A DNA stretch of 48,509 nt. It comes from Roseateles sp. (GTDB lineage: Bacteria; Pseudomonadota; Gammaproteobacteria; Burkholderiales; Burkholderiaceae). Below are positions 38,007-47,585 of this stretch, in pieces. The stretch's first letter is position 1. Each line of letters starts with the position of its first letter. Position numbers and translations under genes: made by a program. The stretch covers positions 1-48,509 of the forward strand of contig JAFAMW010000071.1 in NCBI GenBank assembly GCA_019232985.1. Reading direction: 5' to 3'. The notes beneath the pieces were generated by a model. It saw nothing but the letters and a program-made list of their open reading frames with translations, was not told the origin of the DNA and searched no databases.

Positions 38007-39155
38007 TCAGTGCCGCTCGGGCCGCGCCGCGCGGCCCGCGAGCAGCTGGCGCCCGGCGCGCTTGTGGTCGTACATCGCGGCGTCGGCGGCCTTGGTCAGC
38101 GTGAGCTCGTCGGCCCCGTCGTCGGGGTACATCGCGAGGCCCAGCGAGCAGGTGATCTCGATGCGCTGCCCCGACAGCTCCATCGGCTGTGCGACCTGGC
38201 TGTAGATCTTGTCGCCGACGCGGCGCGCGGTCTCGCGCGTGACCGGGCCGGTCAGCAGCACGACGAACTCGTCGCCGCCGATGCGCCCGACCGTATCGGT
38301 CTCGCGCACGCAGTTGCGGATGCGCCGCGCGACGGTCTGCAGCAGCTGGTCGCCGACCGCGTGGCCGTGCAGGTCGTTGATGGGCTTGAAACGGTCGAGG
38401 TCGAGCAGGATCAGGCCGACGTTCTCGTGGTAGCGCCGCGCGTTCGCGATCGCGAAGTGGAAGCGTTCGCCGAAATGCGCGCGGTTCGCAAGCTCGGTCA
38501 GCGGGTCGTGCAGGGCCATGAAGCGCACCCGCTCCTCGGACAGGCGGCGCGCGTTGATGTCCGACAGCGTGCCGATCAGGCGCAGCGCGCGGCCCGCCGC
38601 GTTGCGCTCGGCGACCGTGCCGCGGCAGAGCACCCAGCGCCAGTCGAGCTCGCCCTTGACGCGGAACTCGCTGATGAAGGTGTCGGTCTCGCCGCGCAGG
38701 CAGTGGCGCAGCTCGGCGCGCACGCGCTCGCGGTCGTCGGGGTGGATCTGCGCGCCGCATTGCACGGGCAGCGGTTCGACGGCCAGCTGTGCCAGGCCGA
38801 GCAGCTCGCGGCAGCGCTCGGACATGGAAATGGTGTCGGCCGCGAGGTGCCAGTCCCACAGCCCGTCGCCGGCGCCCTCGATCGCGAGCGCCCAGCGCTG
38901 CTCGCTGTCGCGCAGCGACTGGGTCATGCGCACGGCGAGCGCCTGGGCGCGCTCGCGCACGGTCATGATCGACCAGGCCAGCGCGGCGAGCAGCAGCGAG
39001 GGCACCAGGCCGGCGAGGAGTTCGGTGCGGCCGATCGACCGGCCATGGGTGCTCAGGTTGGCCCACCAGGCCACGCTGGCGCCCAGCGCCGCGACGAGGA
39101 CGAGCAGGGGCACGCCGAAGCGGCGCATCCAGCGTCCACCGTCCTGTGCAATCAC
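38007..39155 (-). CDS. Membrane-bound PAS-GGDEF diguanylate cyclase
   Basis: A 382-residue protein. Two membrane helices (about 12-32 and 46-65) are followed by a PAS/PAC unit (about 85-205, with GLWDWHLAADTI and LRLIGTLSDI) and a GGDEF domain (about 213-375). The active motif GRIGGDEF is at 293-297 and the inhibitory site RETD (284-287) lies five residues before it, so the enzyme should make c-di-GMP and be inhibited by it. GTG 39155 is chosen because AAGGGAG lies 6 nt upstream; ATG codons upstream have no ribosome site. It is convergent with radA. Confidence 0.94.
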   Translation of the reverse strand: MIAQDGGRWMRRFGVPLLVLVAALGASVAWWANLSTHGRSIGRTELLAGLVPSLLLAALAWSIMTVRERAQALAVRMTQSLRDSEQRWALAIEGAGDGLWDWHLAADTISMSERCRELLGLAQLAVEPLPVQCGAQIHPDDRERVRAELRHCLRGETDTFISEFRVKGELDWRWVLCRGTVAERNAAGRALRLIGTLSDINARRLSEERVRFMALHDPLTELANRAHFGERFHFAIANARRYHENVGLILLDLDRFKPINDLHGHAVGDQLLQTVARRIRNCVRETDTVGRIGGDEFVVLLTGPVTRETARRVGDKIYSQVAQPMELSGQRIEITCSLGLAMYPDDGADELTLTKAADAAMYDHKRAGRQLLAGRAARPERH

Positions 39156-39312
39156 GTTCGCTCCCTTGCGAACCCAAACCCTGCTTCGCCCATGGCTCTG
39201 CCTCTGGTCTGACCCGGCCATAACCGGGAAACCGTAGAGGATAACGCTTAGTCCCGCCCAGCGGTCAAGCGTCGGCGAGAATCGGCAGGGTTTTGGCCAC
39301 ACAAGCAGGGCA

Positions 39313-39714
39313 ATGCGGTTCGCAAAGATTTTGGGCGTGATGTTGTTGGCAGCAATCGCGCTGTTCGGCGCCGGCGCGCTGGCCGGCTGGCAGGGCGTGA
39401 TGCTCGTCGCCTGCGCGTTCGTCGGCTGGCTGCTCGTGCAGTTCCGCCGCCTGATGCGCGTGATGGACGAGGCCGGCCGCGCGCCGCTCGGCGCGGTGGC
39501 CGACGCCGCGGCGCTCGACGCGCAGCTGCGCGCCGGCATGAAGCTCGAGGAACTCGTCGCGCTCACGCGCAGCCTCGGCGCGAAGACCGCGGCGGCCGAG
39601 CCGACCTACGCGTGGACCGACCCGGGCGGCACCCGCGTCGAGGTCGTGCTCGCGCAGCGTCGTGTCGCATCCTGGCGCCTCGTCAAGCCCGCGCCGGACG
39701 GCGCGGCCCCATAA
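39313..39714 (+). CDS. Conserved small membrane protein of unknown function
   Basis: A 133-residue protein. Two close hydrophobic segments (about 5-24 and 28-44) anchor it to the membrane; residues 45-133 are a soluble part ending in VEVVLAQRRVASWRLVKPAP. No domain recognised. It is 39 bp upstream of ilvE, in the same direction. Its start region has no clear ribosome site. Confidence 0.7.
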   Translation: MRFAKILGVMLLAAIALFGAGALAGWQGVMLVACAFVGWLLVQFRRLMRVMDEAGRAPLGAVADAAALDAQLRAGMKLEELVALTRSLGAKTAAAEPTYAWTDPGGTRVEVVLAQRRVASWRLVKPAPDGAAP

Positions 39715-39753
39715 AATGGGCGGCTCACCCCGCTGAAGAGACTGGAGTTCCCG

Positions 39754-40677
39754 ATGTCCATGGACGACCGCGACGGCAAGATCTGGATGGACGGCCGGCT
39801 CGTCGACTGGCGCGACGCCAAGATCCACGTGCTGACCCATACGCTGCACTACGGCTGCGGCGCGTTCGAGGGCGTGCGCGCCTACAAGACGCCCAAGGGC
39901 ACGGCGATCTTCCGCCTGCGCGAGCACACCGAGCGCCTGTTCAACAGCGCGAAGATCCTGCGCATGAAGATCCCGTTCACGATCCAGGAGGCCGAGGACG
40001 CGCAGAAGGCCGTCGTGCGCGAGAACCGGCTCGAGAGCTGCTACCTGCGCCCGCTGACCTGGATCGGCGCCGAGAAGCTCGGCGTGAGCCCCAAGGGCAA
40101 CCGGGTCCACCTGATGGTCGCGGCCTGGGCCTGGGGCGCCTACCTCGGCGAGGAAGGCCTCAAGCGCGGCATCCGCGTCAAGACCAGCAGCTATACGCGC
40201 CACCACGTGAACATCACGATGACGCAGGCCAAGGCGGTCAGCAACTACACGAACTCGATCCTCGCGAACATGGAAGCCACCGACGACGGCTACGACGAGG
40301 CGCTGCTGCTCGACGCGTCGGGCTTCGTCTCGGAAGGCGCGGGCGAGAACCTGTTCATCATCAAGAACGGCGTCGTCTACACGCCCGACCTGTCGGCCGG
40401 CGCGCTCAACGGCATCACGCGCAACACGATCTTCGCGATCTGCCAGGACCTCGGCCTCAAGCTCGTCGAGAAGCGCATCACGCGCGACGAGGTCTATATC
40501 TGCGACGAGGCCTTCTTCACCGGCACGGCCGCCGAGGTCACGCCGATCCGCGAGTTGGACCGCATCGAGCTGGGCAGCGGCAGCCGCGGCCCGATCACCG
40601 AGAAGATCCAGTCCGCGTTCTTCGACATCGTGGGCGGCCGCAACCCCAAGTACGCCGAATGGCTGACGCCGGTCTGA
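39754..40677 (+). CDS. ilvE: Branched-chain amino acid aminotransferase
   Basis: A 307-residue fold-IV PLP enzyme that makes valine, leucine and isoleucine from their 2-oxo acids with glutamate. LTHTLHYGCGAFEGVRAY, YLRPLTWIG, the PLP lysine Lys160 (TQAKAVSNY) and SGFVSEGAGENLF are in order, and DEAFFTGTAAEVTPI closes the site. TGGAG lies 7 nt before ATG 39754. The small zinc protein follows 30 bp later, an order common in Burkholderiales. Confidence 0.97.
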   Translation: MSMDDRDGKIWMDGRLVDWRDAKIHVLTHTLHYGCGAFEGVRAYKTPKGTAIFRLREHTERLFNSAKILRMKIPFTIQEAEDAQKAVVRENRLESCYLRPLTWIGAEKLGVSPKGNRVHLMVAAWAWGAYLGEEGLKRGIRVKTSSYTRHHVNITMTQAKAVSNYTNSILANMEATDDGYDEALLLDASGFVSEGAGENLFIIKNGVVYTPDLSAGALNGITRNTIFAICQDLGLKLVEKRITRDEVYICDEAFFTGTAAEVTPIRELDRIELGSGSRGPITEKIQSAFFDIVGGRNPKYAEWLTPV

Positions 40678-40707
40678 GCTGACGTCGCCCCCCAACCAGG
40701 AATCCTC

Positions 40708-40917
40708 ATGAGCATCGAAAACAAATCCGTCGTCGAAGTCAGCGCCGCCGAGGTCCAGGGCCCCGGCGTGGTCTTCTGCCCGAACCCCAGGATGGCGCTG
40801 TGGAGCAACCACCCGAAGGTCTTCATCGACATCACCCACGAAGGCGGCGGCAAGTGCCCGTACTGCGGCACGGTCTACCAGCTCAAGGCCGGCGAAAAGC
40901 TCGCCCACGCCCACTAA
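40708..40917 (+). CDS. Small zf-CHCC zinc-finger protein
   Basis: A 69-residue protein. The metal ligands are Cys24 (FCPNP), His35 (NHPKVF), Cys50 and Cys53 (CPYCGTVYQL), the C-H-C-C pattern shared with the mitochondrial complex I subunit NDUFS6. It is typically placed after ilvE in this group. The role in bacteria is not settled. Confidence 0.93.
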   Translation: MSIENKSVVEVSAAEVQGPGVVFCPNPRMALWSNHPKVFIDITHEGGGKCPYCGTVYQLKAGEKLAHAH

Positions 40918-40930
40918 GCCGGGCGCCGAC

Positions 40931-41386
40931 GTGCCGATCCGCTCCAAGGCCGCGCAGGCCGCCCTGCTGGCCACGCCCGACGACACCGAGCTGCAGTTCT
41001 ACGAGGCGCTGCAGCACGGCGACCTCGAGCGCCTGATGGACGTCTGGGCCGACGAGGAGGAAATCGCCGTCGTCCACCCGGGCGGGCCGCGCCTGGTCGG
41101 CCACGGCGCGATCCGCGCGGCGTTCACGGCGCTGTTCGAGCATGGCCGCAACGTCAACGCGGCGCCCGAGAGCGTGCGGCGCCTGCGCGTTGGCGACACC
41201 GCGATCCACCATGTGCTCGAGCGCGTGCTCGTCCAGGGCCCGCAGGGCGCCCAGCCGGCCTGGGTCATCGCGACCAACGTCTACCTGAACACCGCGCGCG
41301 GCTGGCGCCTCGTGCTGCACCACGCGAGCCCGGGCACGGGCCACGAGGTCCAGGAGTTGGCCGAGGAGCCGACGACCTTGCACTGA
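40931..41386 (+). CDS. NTF2/SnoaL-like domain protein
   Basis: A 151-residue protein of the cone-shaped NTF2-like fold: TELQFYEALQHGDLERLMDVWADEEEIAVVHPGGPRLVGHGAIRAAF is the standard start, and RGWRLVLHHASPG the last strand. Members act as isomerases, hydrolases or just binding proteins; no catalytic residues can be assigned. The start is GTG 40931. Its TGA overlaps the ATG of the hydrolase gene by one base (TGATG), so the two are translated together. Confidence 0.88.
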   Translation: MPIRSKAAQAALLATPDDTELQFYEALQHGDLERLMDVWADEEEIAVVHPGGPRLVGHGAIRAAFTALFEHGRNVNAAPESVRRLRVGDTAIHHVLERVLVQGPQGAQPAWVIATNVYLNTARGWRLVLHHASPGTGHEVQELAEEPTTLH

Positions 41387-42351
41387 TGCAGTACCGCGCT
41401 CCGTGCTGGCTGCCCGGCGGCCACGCCCAGACGATCTGGTCCTCGCTGTACGCACGCAGCAGCCATGGCGCGCTGCCGTGGCGGCGCGAGCGCTGGGACA
41501 CGCCCGACGGCGACTTCGTCGACGTCGACTGGCTCGACGCCGAACGCCCCGACGCGCCGCTGCTCGTGCTGTTCCACGGCCTCGAGGGCAGCTCCGACAG
41601 CCATTCCTCGCGCGCGTTCGCGAGCGTCGCGCGGGCGCGCGGCTGGCGCTTCGCCCTGCCGCATTTCCGCGGCTGCTCGGGCGAGCTCAACCGCGCGCCG
41701 CGCGCCTACCACTCGGGCGACTACGCCGAGGTCGGCTGGATGCTCGCGCGCCTGCGCGCGGCCCACGCGGGCGGCCCGCTCGTCGCGGCCGGCGTCTCGC
41801 TCGGCGGCAATGCGCTGATGCGCTGGGCCGCCGAGGCCGGCAACACGGCGCGCGACAGCGTGCGCGCGGTCGCGTCGGTGTGTTCGCCGCTCGACCTCAC
41901 GGCCTGCGGGATCGCGATCGGCCAGGGCTTCAACCGCCTCGTCTACACGCGCATGTTCCTCGCGACGATGGTGCCCAAGGCGATGCGCAAACTCGCCCAG
42001 CACCCGGGCCTGTTCGACGGCGAGCGGCTCGCGTCCGTGCGCACGATCGAAGAGTTCGACGACTGCTTCACGGCGCCGCTGCACGGCTTCAGCGGCGTGC
42101 GCGACTACTGGGCGCGCGCGGCGGCCAAGCCGCTGCTGCACCGCATCGCCCTGCCCGCGCTCGCGCTGCACGCGCGCAACGACCCCTTCGTGCCCGCCGC
42201 GAGCCTGCCGCGCGCCGGCGAGGTCGGCCCCAACCTCACGCTGTGGCAGCCGGCCGCGGGCGGCCATGTCGGCTTCCCCGCCGGCCGGCCGCCGGGCCAG
42301 GTGTTCACGATGCCCGAGCAGGTCTGCGCCTGGCTCGCGCAGGCGCTGTAA
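41386..42351 (+). CDS. YheT-family alpha/beta hydrolase
   Basis: A 321-residue hydrolase of the COG0429/YheT type. It starts PCWLPGGHAQTIWSSLYAR, has the oxyanion strand LVLFHGLEGSSDSHSSR, the FRGCSGE loop, the nucleophile elbow GVSLGGN with Ser138, and later ARNDPFVP (acid) and GGHVGF (His). The physiological ester or thioester substrate is unknown. It is coupled to the NTF2-like gene. Confidence 0.92.
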   Translation: MQYRAPCWLPGGHAQTIWSSLYARSSHGALPWRRERWDTPDGDFVDVDWLDAERPDAPLLVLFHGLEGSSDSHSSRAFASVARARGWRFALPHFRGCSGELNRAPRAYHSGDYAEVGWMLARLRAAHAGGPLVAAGVSLGGNALMRWAAEAGNTARDSVRAVASVCSPLDLTACGIAIGQGFNRLVYTRMFLATMVPKAMRKLAQHPGLFDGERLASVRTIEEFDDCFTAPLHGFSGVRDYWARAAAKPLLHRIALPALALHARNDPFVPAASLPRAGEVGPNLTLWQPAAGGHVGFPAGRPPGQVFTMPEQVCAWLAQAL

Positions 42352-42360
42352 ATTCGCGCC

Positions 42361-42873
42361 ATGGACGAGATCGTCAAGGCCGCGCTCAGGAAGTGGCCGA
42401 ACGTGCCGCATTGCTACGGCTGGCTCGCGCTCGACGCGCGCGGCGACTGGTATATGCGCGACGAGCGCATCCAGCACGCGGGGCCGTTCCCGGCCGTCAA
42501 GGGCAGCCGCATCACGCACGAGAAGCTGCGCGAGTTCATCGAGCGCAACTACCTCTCCGACGACTCGGGCGCCTGGTTCTTCCAGAACGGCCCGCAGCGC
42601 GTCTACGTCGAGCTCGAGGCCGCGCCCTGGGTCTGGCGCGTCGCGGGCGAGACGGTCACGAGCCATACCGGCGTCGCGACGAGCGCGCAGGCCTGCTGGA
42701 TCGACGAGCTGGACCGCCTGTTCCTGGGCACGCCGCTGGGCCTGGGGATCGTCCACAGCCTCGACATGCTCGACGCGGCGGCGCTGGTCGAGCGGGGCCA
42801 CTGGGATCCGCAGCCGATCGCGCACGCCGAGCTGCTTGAGCGCCACGGCGTGACGCTCGCGCCGCAGCCCTGA
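42361..42873 (+). CDS. Conserved betaproteobacterial protein of unknown function
   Basis: A 170-residue soluble protein. The N-terminal part KWPNVPHCYGWLALDARGDWYMRDER is strongly reminiscent of a DUF family found next to YheT-like hydrolases in Burkholderiales; I do not give a family number because I am not sure of it. Later segments include KGSRITHEKLREFIERNY and LGTPLGLGIVHSLDM. No catalytic motif is recognised. TAAATT, which overlaps the stop of the preceding gene, lies 6 nt before ATG 42361, again a leaderless pattern. Confidence 0.8.
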   Translation: MDEIVKAALRKWPNVPHCYGWLALDARGDWYMRDERIQHAGPFPAVKGSRITHEKLREFIERNYLSDDSGAWFFQNGPQRVYVELEAAPWVWRVAGETVTSHTGVATSAQACWIDELDRLFLGTPLGLGIVHSLDMLDAAALVERGHWDPQPIAHAELLERHGVTLAPQP

Positions 42874-42880
42874 GCCCGTT

Positions 42881-43690
42881 TCAGCGCTTGCGCCGCGGCG
42901 GCGGCGCCTCGTGGTCCTGGCTCGCGCGCAGGCGGCCGATCGCGGTCCACCAGGCGTCGACCTTGGCCTGGAGCTCCGGCGGCAGGCCGTCGTGGACGAT
43001 CGGGAAATAGTCGAGCGACGCGTAGGCACGCGGCAGCACGACGAGGTCGGCGAGCGCGGGGTCGCGCAGGGCGTACTCGACCTCCTCCTGCAGCGCGAGC
43101 ACGAGGTCGACGCGCCGCGCCTCGAGCTTGGCGAGCACCTGGTGCGTCGACAGCGCCGCGTCGTCCTGGCGCAGGCCCAGCGCCGCGAAACGATCGGCCA
43201 CCACAAAGAACGAGGTCCGCGTGCCGACGAGCAGCGGCTGCCCCGGCGCCGCGCCGCTGATGCGCGTGCCATCCCAGTCGTAGGCCGCATCGGCGCGGCG
43301 CACCCAGATCAGGTTCAGGCGCGCGATGCGCCGGCCGTAGTCGACCGCGCCGCCCTTCATCGGCAGGCGGCCGCGCCCCTCGGCCCCGGCCGGCGTAAGG
43401 ATGATGGAGTCGACCTCGCCGCGCTCGAACATGCCGCTGCAGCGCCGCAGCGGATAGCGCAGCAGCAGCACCGACAGGCCGACCTCGCGGCCCGCGTCGG
43501 TCAGGCGCTGCTCGACCAGGCCCGGGTGGTTGGGGTCGCCCGACAGATAGGGCGGCACGACGATGTCGGTCGAGCAAACGCGCCAGACGAACGGCTCGGC
43601 ATCGGCCGCGGCGCAGGCGCACAGCCCGGCGACCGCTGCAGCGACCAGCCCGACGCACCTCGCGAGGAAACCCTGCCGAAAGCCAAGCAT
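42881..43690 (-). CDS. Periplasmic solute-binding protein, family 3-like
   Basis: A 269-residue exported protein. The signal peptide runs to about residue 32 (LVAAAVAGLCACAAADAEP). The mature part starts VWRVCSTDIVVPPYL and resembles SBP_bac_3 (amino-acid binding) folds, with VDLVLALQEEVEYAL in the second lobe. It has no transporter genes beside it, so it may be a stand-alone sensor or a divergent member. TATGCT lies exactly 6 nt before ATG 43690 and there is no ribosome site. Confidence 0.78.
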   Translation of the reverse strand: MLGFRQGFLARCVGLVAAAVAGLCACAAADAEPFVWRVCSTDIVVPPYLSGDPNHPGLVEQRLTDAGREVGLSVLLLRYPLRRCSGMFERGEVDSIILTPAGAEGRGRLPMKGGAVDYGRRIARLNLIWVRRADAAYDWDGTRISGAAPGQPLLVGTRTSFFVVADRFAALGLRQDDAALSTHQVLAKLEARRVDLVLALQEEVEYALRDPALADLVVLPRAYASLDYFPIVHDGLPPELQAKVDAWWTAIGRLRASQDHEAPPPRRKR

Positions 43691-43738
43691 GGGGCCAGCA
43701 TAGCGAGCCGCCCCGCCCGCGCCAAGCCGGGGCGGGCC

Positions 43739-44651
<913 letters not shown>

Positions 44652-44656
<5 letters not shown>

Positions 44657-44671
44657 TTTATGATTATATAA
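44652..44671. promoter_or_regulatory. Candidate persulfide-regulator operator
   Basis: This AT-rich island lies in the 42-bp gap between the divergent hydrolase and ArsR genes. ATCAT-TTT-ATGAT (44652-44664) is a perfect inverted repeat, and TTATATAA (44664-44671) is a palindrome next to it. It is a good candidate for the binding site of the ArsR protein and would control both directions. Confidence 0.6.
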
Positions 44672-44698
44672 ATTGATGAACTGTTTCGCCGCCCCGCC

Positions 44699-45016
44699 AT
44701 GCCCCGCGCCACCATCGACCCCGAACGCCTGCGCCTCGGCGCGGCCCAGGCCGTCGCGACGCTGAAGCTGCTCGGCCACGAGGCGCGCCTGCTGCTGCTG
44801 TGCCAGATCGCGCAGCGCGAGTGCAGCGTCGGCGAGCTCGAGGCCCTGCTCGACATCCGCCAGCCGACGCTGTCGCAACAACTCGGCATTCTGCGCCGCG
44901 CGGGCGCCGTGCACACGCGCCGCGAGGGCAAGACCATCCACTACCGCCTCGCCGACGCCGAGCTGCTCGAGCTCGTGCGCCTGCTCGACAAGCTCTACTG
45001 CCCCAAGGACGCCTGA
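44699..45016 (+). CDS. ArsR-family persulfide-sensing repressor (BigR/SqrR-like)
   Basis: A 105-residue winged-helix repressor: VATLKLLGHEARLLLLCQIAQRE, then IRQPTLSQQLGILRRAGAVHTRREGKTIHYRL. Cys35 and Cys101 (in LYCPKD) are 66 residues apart, the same spacing as Cys41/Cys107 of SqrR, whose two cysteines form a polysulfide bridge on sensing. A further Cys42 is present. It lies divergent from the MBL gene and in front of two YeeE-type genes; autorepression through the island just upstream is likely. Confidence 0.94.
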   Translation: MPRATIDPERLRLGAAQAVATLKLLGHEARLLLLCQIAQRECSVGELEALLDIRQPTLSQQLGILRRAGAVHTRREGKTIHYRLADAELLELVRLLDKLYCPKDA

Positions 45017-45018
45017 CC

Positions 45019-45438
45019 ATGACCATCGCGTGGCAAGACTTCACCCCCTGGAGCGCGCTCGCCGGCGGCGCGCTGATCGGCCTCGCCGCGGCGCTGCTGA
45101 TGCTCGCGAACGGCGAGATCGCCGGGATCAGCGGCATCCTGGGCCGGCTGGTGGGCGGGCCCCGCGCGCCCTGGCGCTTCGCGTTCGTCGCGGGCCTGCT
45201 CGTCGCGCCCGAGCTGCTCGCGGCCGTCGCGCCCCGGGTGCCCGGCGCGATCGAGGCCGGGCCGCTGCGCCTGATCGCGGCCGGGCTGCTCGTCGGCGTC
45301 GGCACGCGCGTCGGCGCGGGCTGCACGAGCGGCCACGGCGTGTGCGGCCTGTCGCGCGGCTCGCTGCGCTCGCTCGTCGCGACGCTCGCGTTCATGGCGG
45401 CCGGCTTCGCGACGGTCTTCGTGCTGCGCCACCTCTGA
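45019..45438 (+). CDS. YeeE/YedE-family sulfur transporter, first half
   Basis: A 139-residue membrane protein with about four helices. VGVGTRVGAGCTSGHGVCGLSRGS is the hallmark of the YeeE/YedE (DUF395) family, whose cysteines pass thiosulfate or persulfide sulfur across the membrane. It is a half-length type (PmpA-like) that should pair with the next gene. It starts 2 bp after the ArsR stop. Confidence 0.92.
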   Translation: MTIAWQDFTPWSALAGGALIGLAAALLMLANGEIAGISGILGRLVGGPRAPWRFAFVAGLLVAPELLAAVAPRVPGAIEAGPLRLIAAGLLVGVGTRVGAGCTSGHGVCGLSRGSLRSLVATLAFMAAGFATVFVLRHL

Positions 45439-45454
45439 CAACGCAGGAGCCCCC

Positions 45455-45877
45455 ATGCCCATCCTCACCGCCTTCGTCGCCGGCCTCGTGTTCGGCCTCG
45501 GCCTGCTCGTCAGCGGCATGAGCGAGCCGGCCAAAGTGCTCGGCTTTCTCGACCTCGGCGGGCGCTGGGACCCGTCGCTGGCCTTCTTGATGGCCGGTGC
45601 GATAGTCGTCGCGAGCCTCGGCTACGCGCTCGCGCGCCGGCGCCGGCGCAGCTGGCTCGCGCAAGACCTGAACTGGCCGACCGCACGCGTGGTCGACCGC
45701 AGGCTCGTCGTCGGCGCGCTGCTGTTCGGCGTCGGCTGGGGTCTCGCGGGCTTCTGCCCGGGTCCGGCCGTCGTCGCGCTCGGCCAGGGCCGCACGCCGG
45801 CGCTGCTCTTCGTCGCGGCGATGCTCGTCGGCATGGCCGGGTTCGCGTGGTGGGAGCGGCGGCGCCCGGGCCGCTAA
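45455..45877 (+). CDS. YeeE/YedE-family sulfur transporter, second half
   Basis: A 140-residue membrane protein: LVFGLGLLVSGMSEPAKVLGFLDL and WGLAGFCPGPAVVALG are typical of the PmpB-type half. Its single Cys lies in GFCPGP. It lies 16 bp after the first half. Its TAA overlaps the convergent hipA stop by 4 bp (45874-45877). Confidence 0.92.
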   Translation: MPILTAFVAGLVFGLGLLVSGMSEPAKVLGFLDLGGRWDPSLAFLMAGAIVVASLGYALARRRRRSWLAQDLNWPTARVVDRRLVVGALLFGVGWGLAGFCPGPAVVALGQGRTPALLFVAAMLVGMAGFAWWERRRPGR

Positions 45878-47139
45878 CGGGCGCCCGCCTGGCGGTATTC
45901 GGCGTGCGCGGTGAATGCCGCGCGGGCCAGCTCGATATCGGCGCCGGCGATGCGCTGCCCACGGGCGAGCGTTTCCCAAGCGTCCACCGCCGACGCGACC
46001 TCTTCGACGATCCCGGCGGCGCGTGCGCGCCGCAGCCCGTAGAACTCGCATGTGCCGAGCACCGTGGCGAGGCTCGGCCGGTTGTCGGTGTCGTCGATGT
46101 TCAGTACATGCTCGCCCTTGTCGACGTTCGGATTGACGTCAAACGCCGCGGCCAGCCGCCAGCCCGTCTTGCCGAGGACGAAACCGTGATTGCGCAGATG
46201 GTCGTCCCGGTTGCCGATCGCGACATTGAAGGCGACCCGCCGGAACAGCTGTTCGAGGTCGACGTCGGCGTGTTCGGCGTCGCCATGGCCGCGGATGAAC
46301 TGGGCCAGTTCCAGGTAGCTCGTCCCCTCGCTTTGCTCCTTGCGCAGCAAGGTCATCGCCGAAGCGTAAAAGCGCCGGGCACCGCCGATACGGTCGAAGC
46401 GCTGGACGCAGAAGGTATGGAAATCGCTGTTCAGGCGAACGAGCCTCGCCGCCGGCACGTCGACCCTGGCGCGTGCGGCCAGTTCGTGCGCGACGTACTC
46501 CCAGGCGCCGATGTCGCGGTCGTCGTCCCTGGCCGGGAACTTCGCGATCCAGCGCGAGCCATGCTCGTCGGTGAAATTGGCTTTGGGCCTGGCCCCGCCC
46601 AGCGATGCCCCCGGGGCGACCAGCACGGCAAGCCACCGACGCAAGGCGTCGAGGTCGTCGATGCGGCGCTGGCTGAGTGCGATGGCGACGGCTTCGAGCT
46701 CCCGCAAGCTCGTTACCGGCGGGGCCGCCATCGCCTCGTTGTCGAGAAACGCCTGGCTGCCGGCCAGGCGGAAGCGCAGCGCGCCTTGTCGCGTGAGGTC
46801 CTGGACGCCGATCAGAAAGTCCCACGCATACAAGGTCCTCGGCGGCCGACCGTCGTCCTTGGCCTGAAGCGCCTCGCGCCGCCTCATCAGCGTCTGGCCC
46901 CATCGGTCGGGCGACGAGTCCAGGAAGATGCCGAAATTGCCGAGCTCGGGCTTGGGAAAGAACGGGTGCTCGTCCAGGGACAAGTCAGGATCGAGCGCAA
47001 ACGCCCACGCGCTCGATAGCCAGGCGCGGTCGTAATGAAACCGGACCTGGCCTCGATCGTGCACGAGGCTGCCCACCCGACAGGCTGGCCCCAGATCGCA
47101 GTCGAGCCAGACCTCCAGCATGTCGTCGCGCCCGCTCAT
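45874..47139 (-). CDS. hipA: HipA-family serine/threonine kinase toxin
   Basis: A 421-residue kinase of the HipA family. The N-terminal subdomain (1-100) has VGSLVHDRGQVRFHYD; the couple GGARPKANF is the P-loop-like segment (about 195-205); the catalytic loop is NVAIGNRDDHLRNHGFVL with the usual Asp-Asp-His; AAAFDVNPN gives the metal-binding Asp. In E. coli HipA phosphorylates glutamyl-tRNA synthetase and induces persistence; the target here is unknown. It follows hipB by 7 bp. Confidence 0.93.
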   Translation of the reverse strand: MSGRDDMLEVWLDCDLGPACRVGSLVHDRGQVRFHYDRAWLSSAWAFALDPDLSLDEHPFFPKPELGNFGIFLDSSPDRWGQTLMRRREALQAKDDGRPPRTLYAWDFLIGVQDLTRQGALRFRLAGSQAFLDNEAMAAPPVTSLRELEAVAIALSQRRIDDLDALRRWLAVLVAPGASLGGARPKANFTDEHGSRWIAKFPARDDDRDIGAWEYVAHELAARARVDVPAARLVRLNSDFHTFCVQRFDRIGGARRFYASAMTLLRKEQSEGTSYLELAQFIRGHGDAEHADVDLEQLFRRVAFNVAIGNRDDHLRNHGFVLGKTGWRLAAAFDVNPNVDKGEHVLNIDDTDNRPSLATVLGTCEFYGLRRARAAGIVEEVASAVDAWETLARGQRIAGADIELARAAFTAHAEYRQAGAR

Positions 47140-47146
47140 CGCGACC

Positions 47147-47515
47147 CTATCCCTTCGGAGGCTCGGTGGCGGCCGGCGGCTTCGCCGCGCTGCGTCGACG
47201 CGACGAGCTGATCGGCGCGGGCGCAAGGGCCAGGTCCTGAAGCTTGCGGCCGACCTTGTCGTCCGCCGCCAGGTGCTGGAGATCGTTTTCGAGGCCCAAC
47301 GCCGCCAGGACCCGCAGATAGGACCCCAGCGTGGCACCCGGGTCGCCCGCCTCCACCTTGTACAAGGACGTGCGCGAAATTCCAGCGCGCCCGGCCACCG
47401 CGGTGCTGCTCAGCTTGCGGCGCAGGCGCGCGAGACGAAGCCGCTCGCCGAGTCCGGCAAGCAGACGCTGCTCCTGCGGAAAAATGACAGGCGGCTTGCT
47501 TGGCATGTCAGCCAT
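47147..47515 (-). CDS. hipB: HipB-type helix-turn-helix antitoxin/repressor
   Basis: A 122-residue protein if read from ATG 47515 (MADMPSKPP), with ATG 47506 and TTG 47524 also in frame. The XRE fold is LGERLRLARLRRKLSSTAVAGRAGISRTSLYKVEAGDPGATLGSYLRVLAALGL, and the tail (about 85-122) is basic and Pro-rich. It should neutralise HipA and repress the promoter. TAAAAT lies 7 nt before ATG 47506, so that start may be the real one, with a nearly leaderless mRNA. The start region is part of a large inverted repeat. Confidence 0.9.
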   Translation of the reverse strand: MADMPSKPPVIFPQEQRLLAGLGERLRLARLRRKLSSTAVAGRAGISRTSLYKVEAGDPGATLGSYLRVLAALGLENDLQHLAADDKVGRKLQDLALAPAPISSSRRRSAAKPPAATEPPKG

Positions 47516-47556
47516 TTTAGACAATCCACAAATTTATTGTCCAAAATGGCTGACAT
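47505..47556. promoter_or_regulatory. Large inverted repeat at the hipB promoter
   Basis: Two 21-bp arms (47505-47525 and 47536-47556) are inverted copies with a single mismatch, separated by 10 bp. The inner part gives GACAAT-N10-ATTGTC, comparable in layout to the two-half-site HipB operators. The arms also contain the -35-like TTGGAC and the -10-like TAAAAT of hipB and the first codons of the gene. Confidence 0.65.
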
Positions 47557-47585
47557 AGAAATCCATCTGGTGCCAGTAGCGCCGA

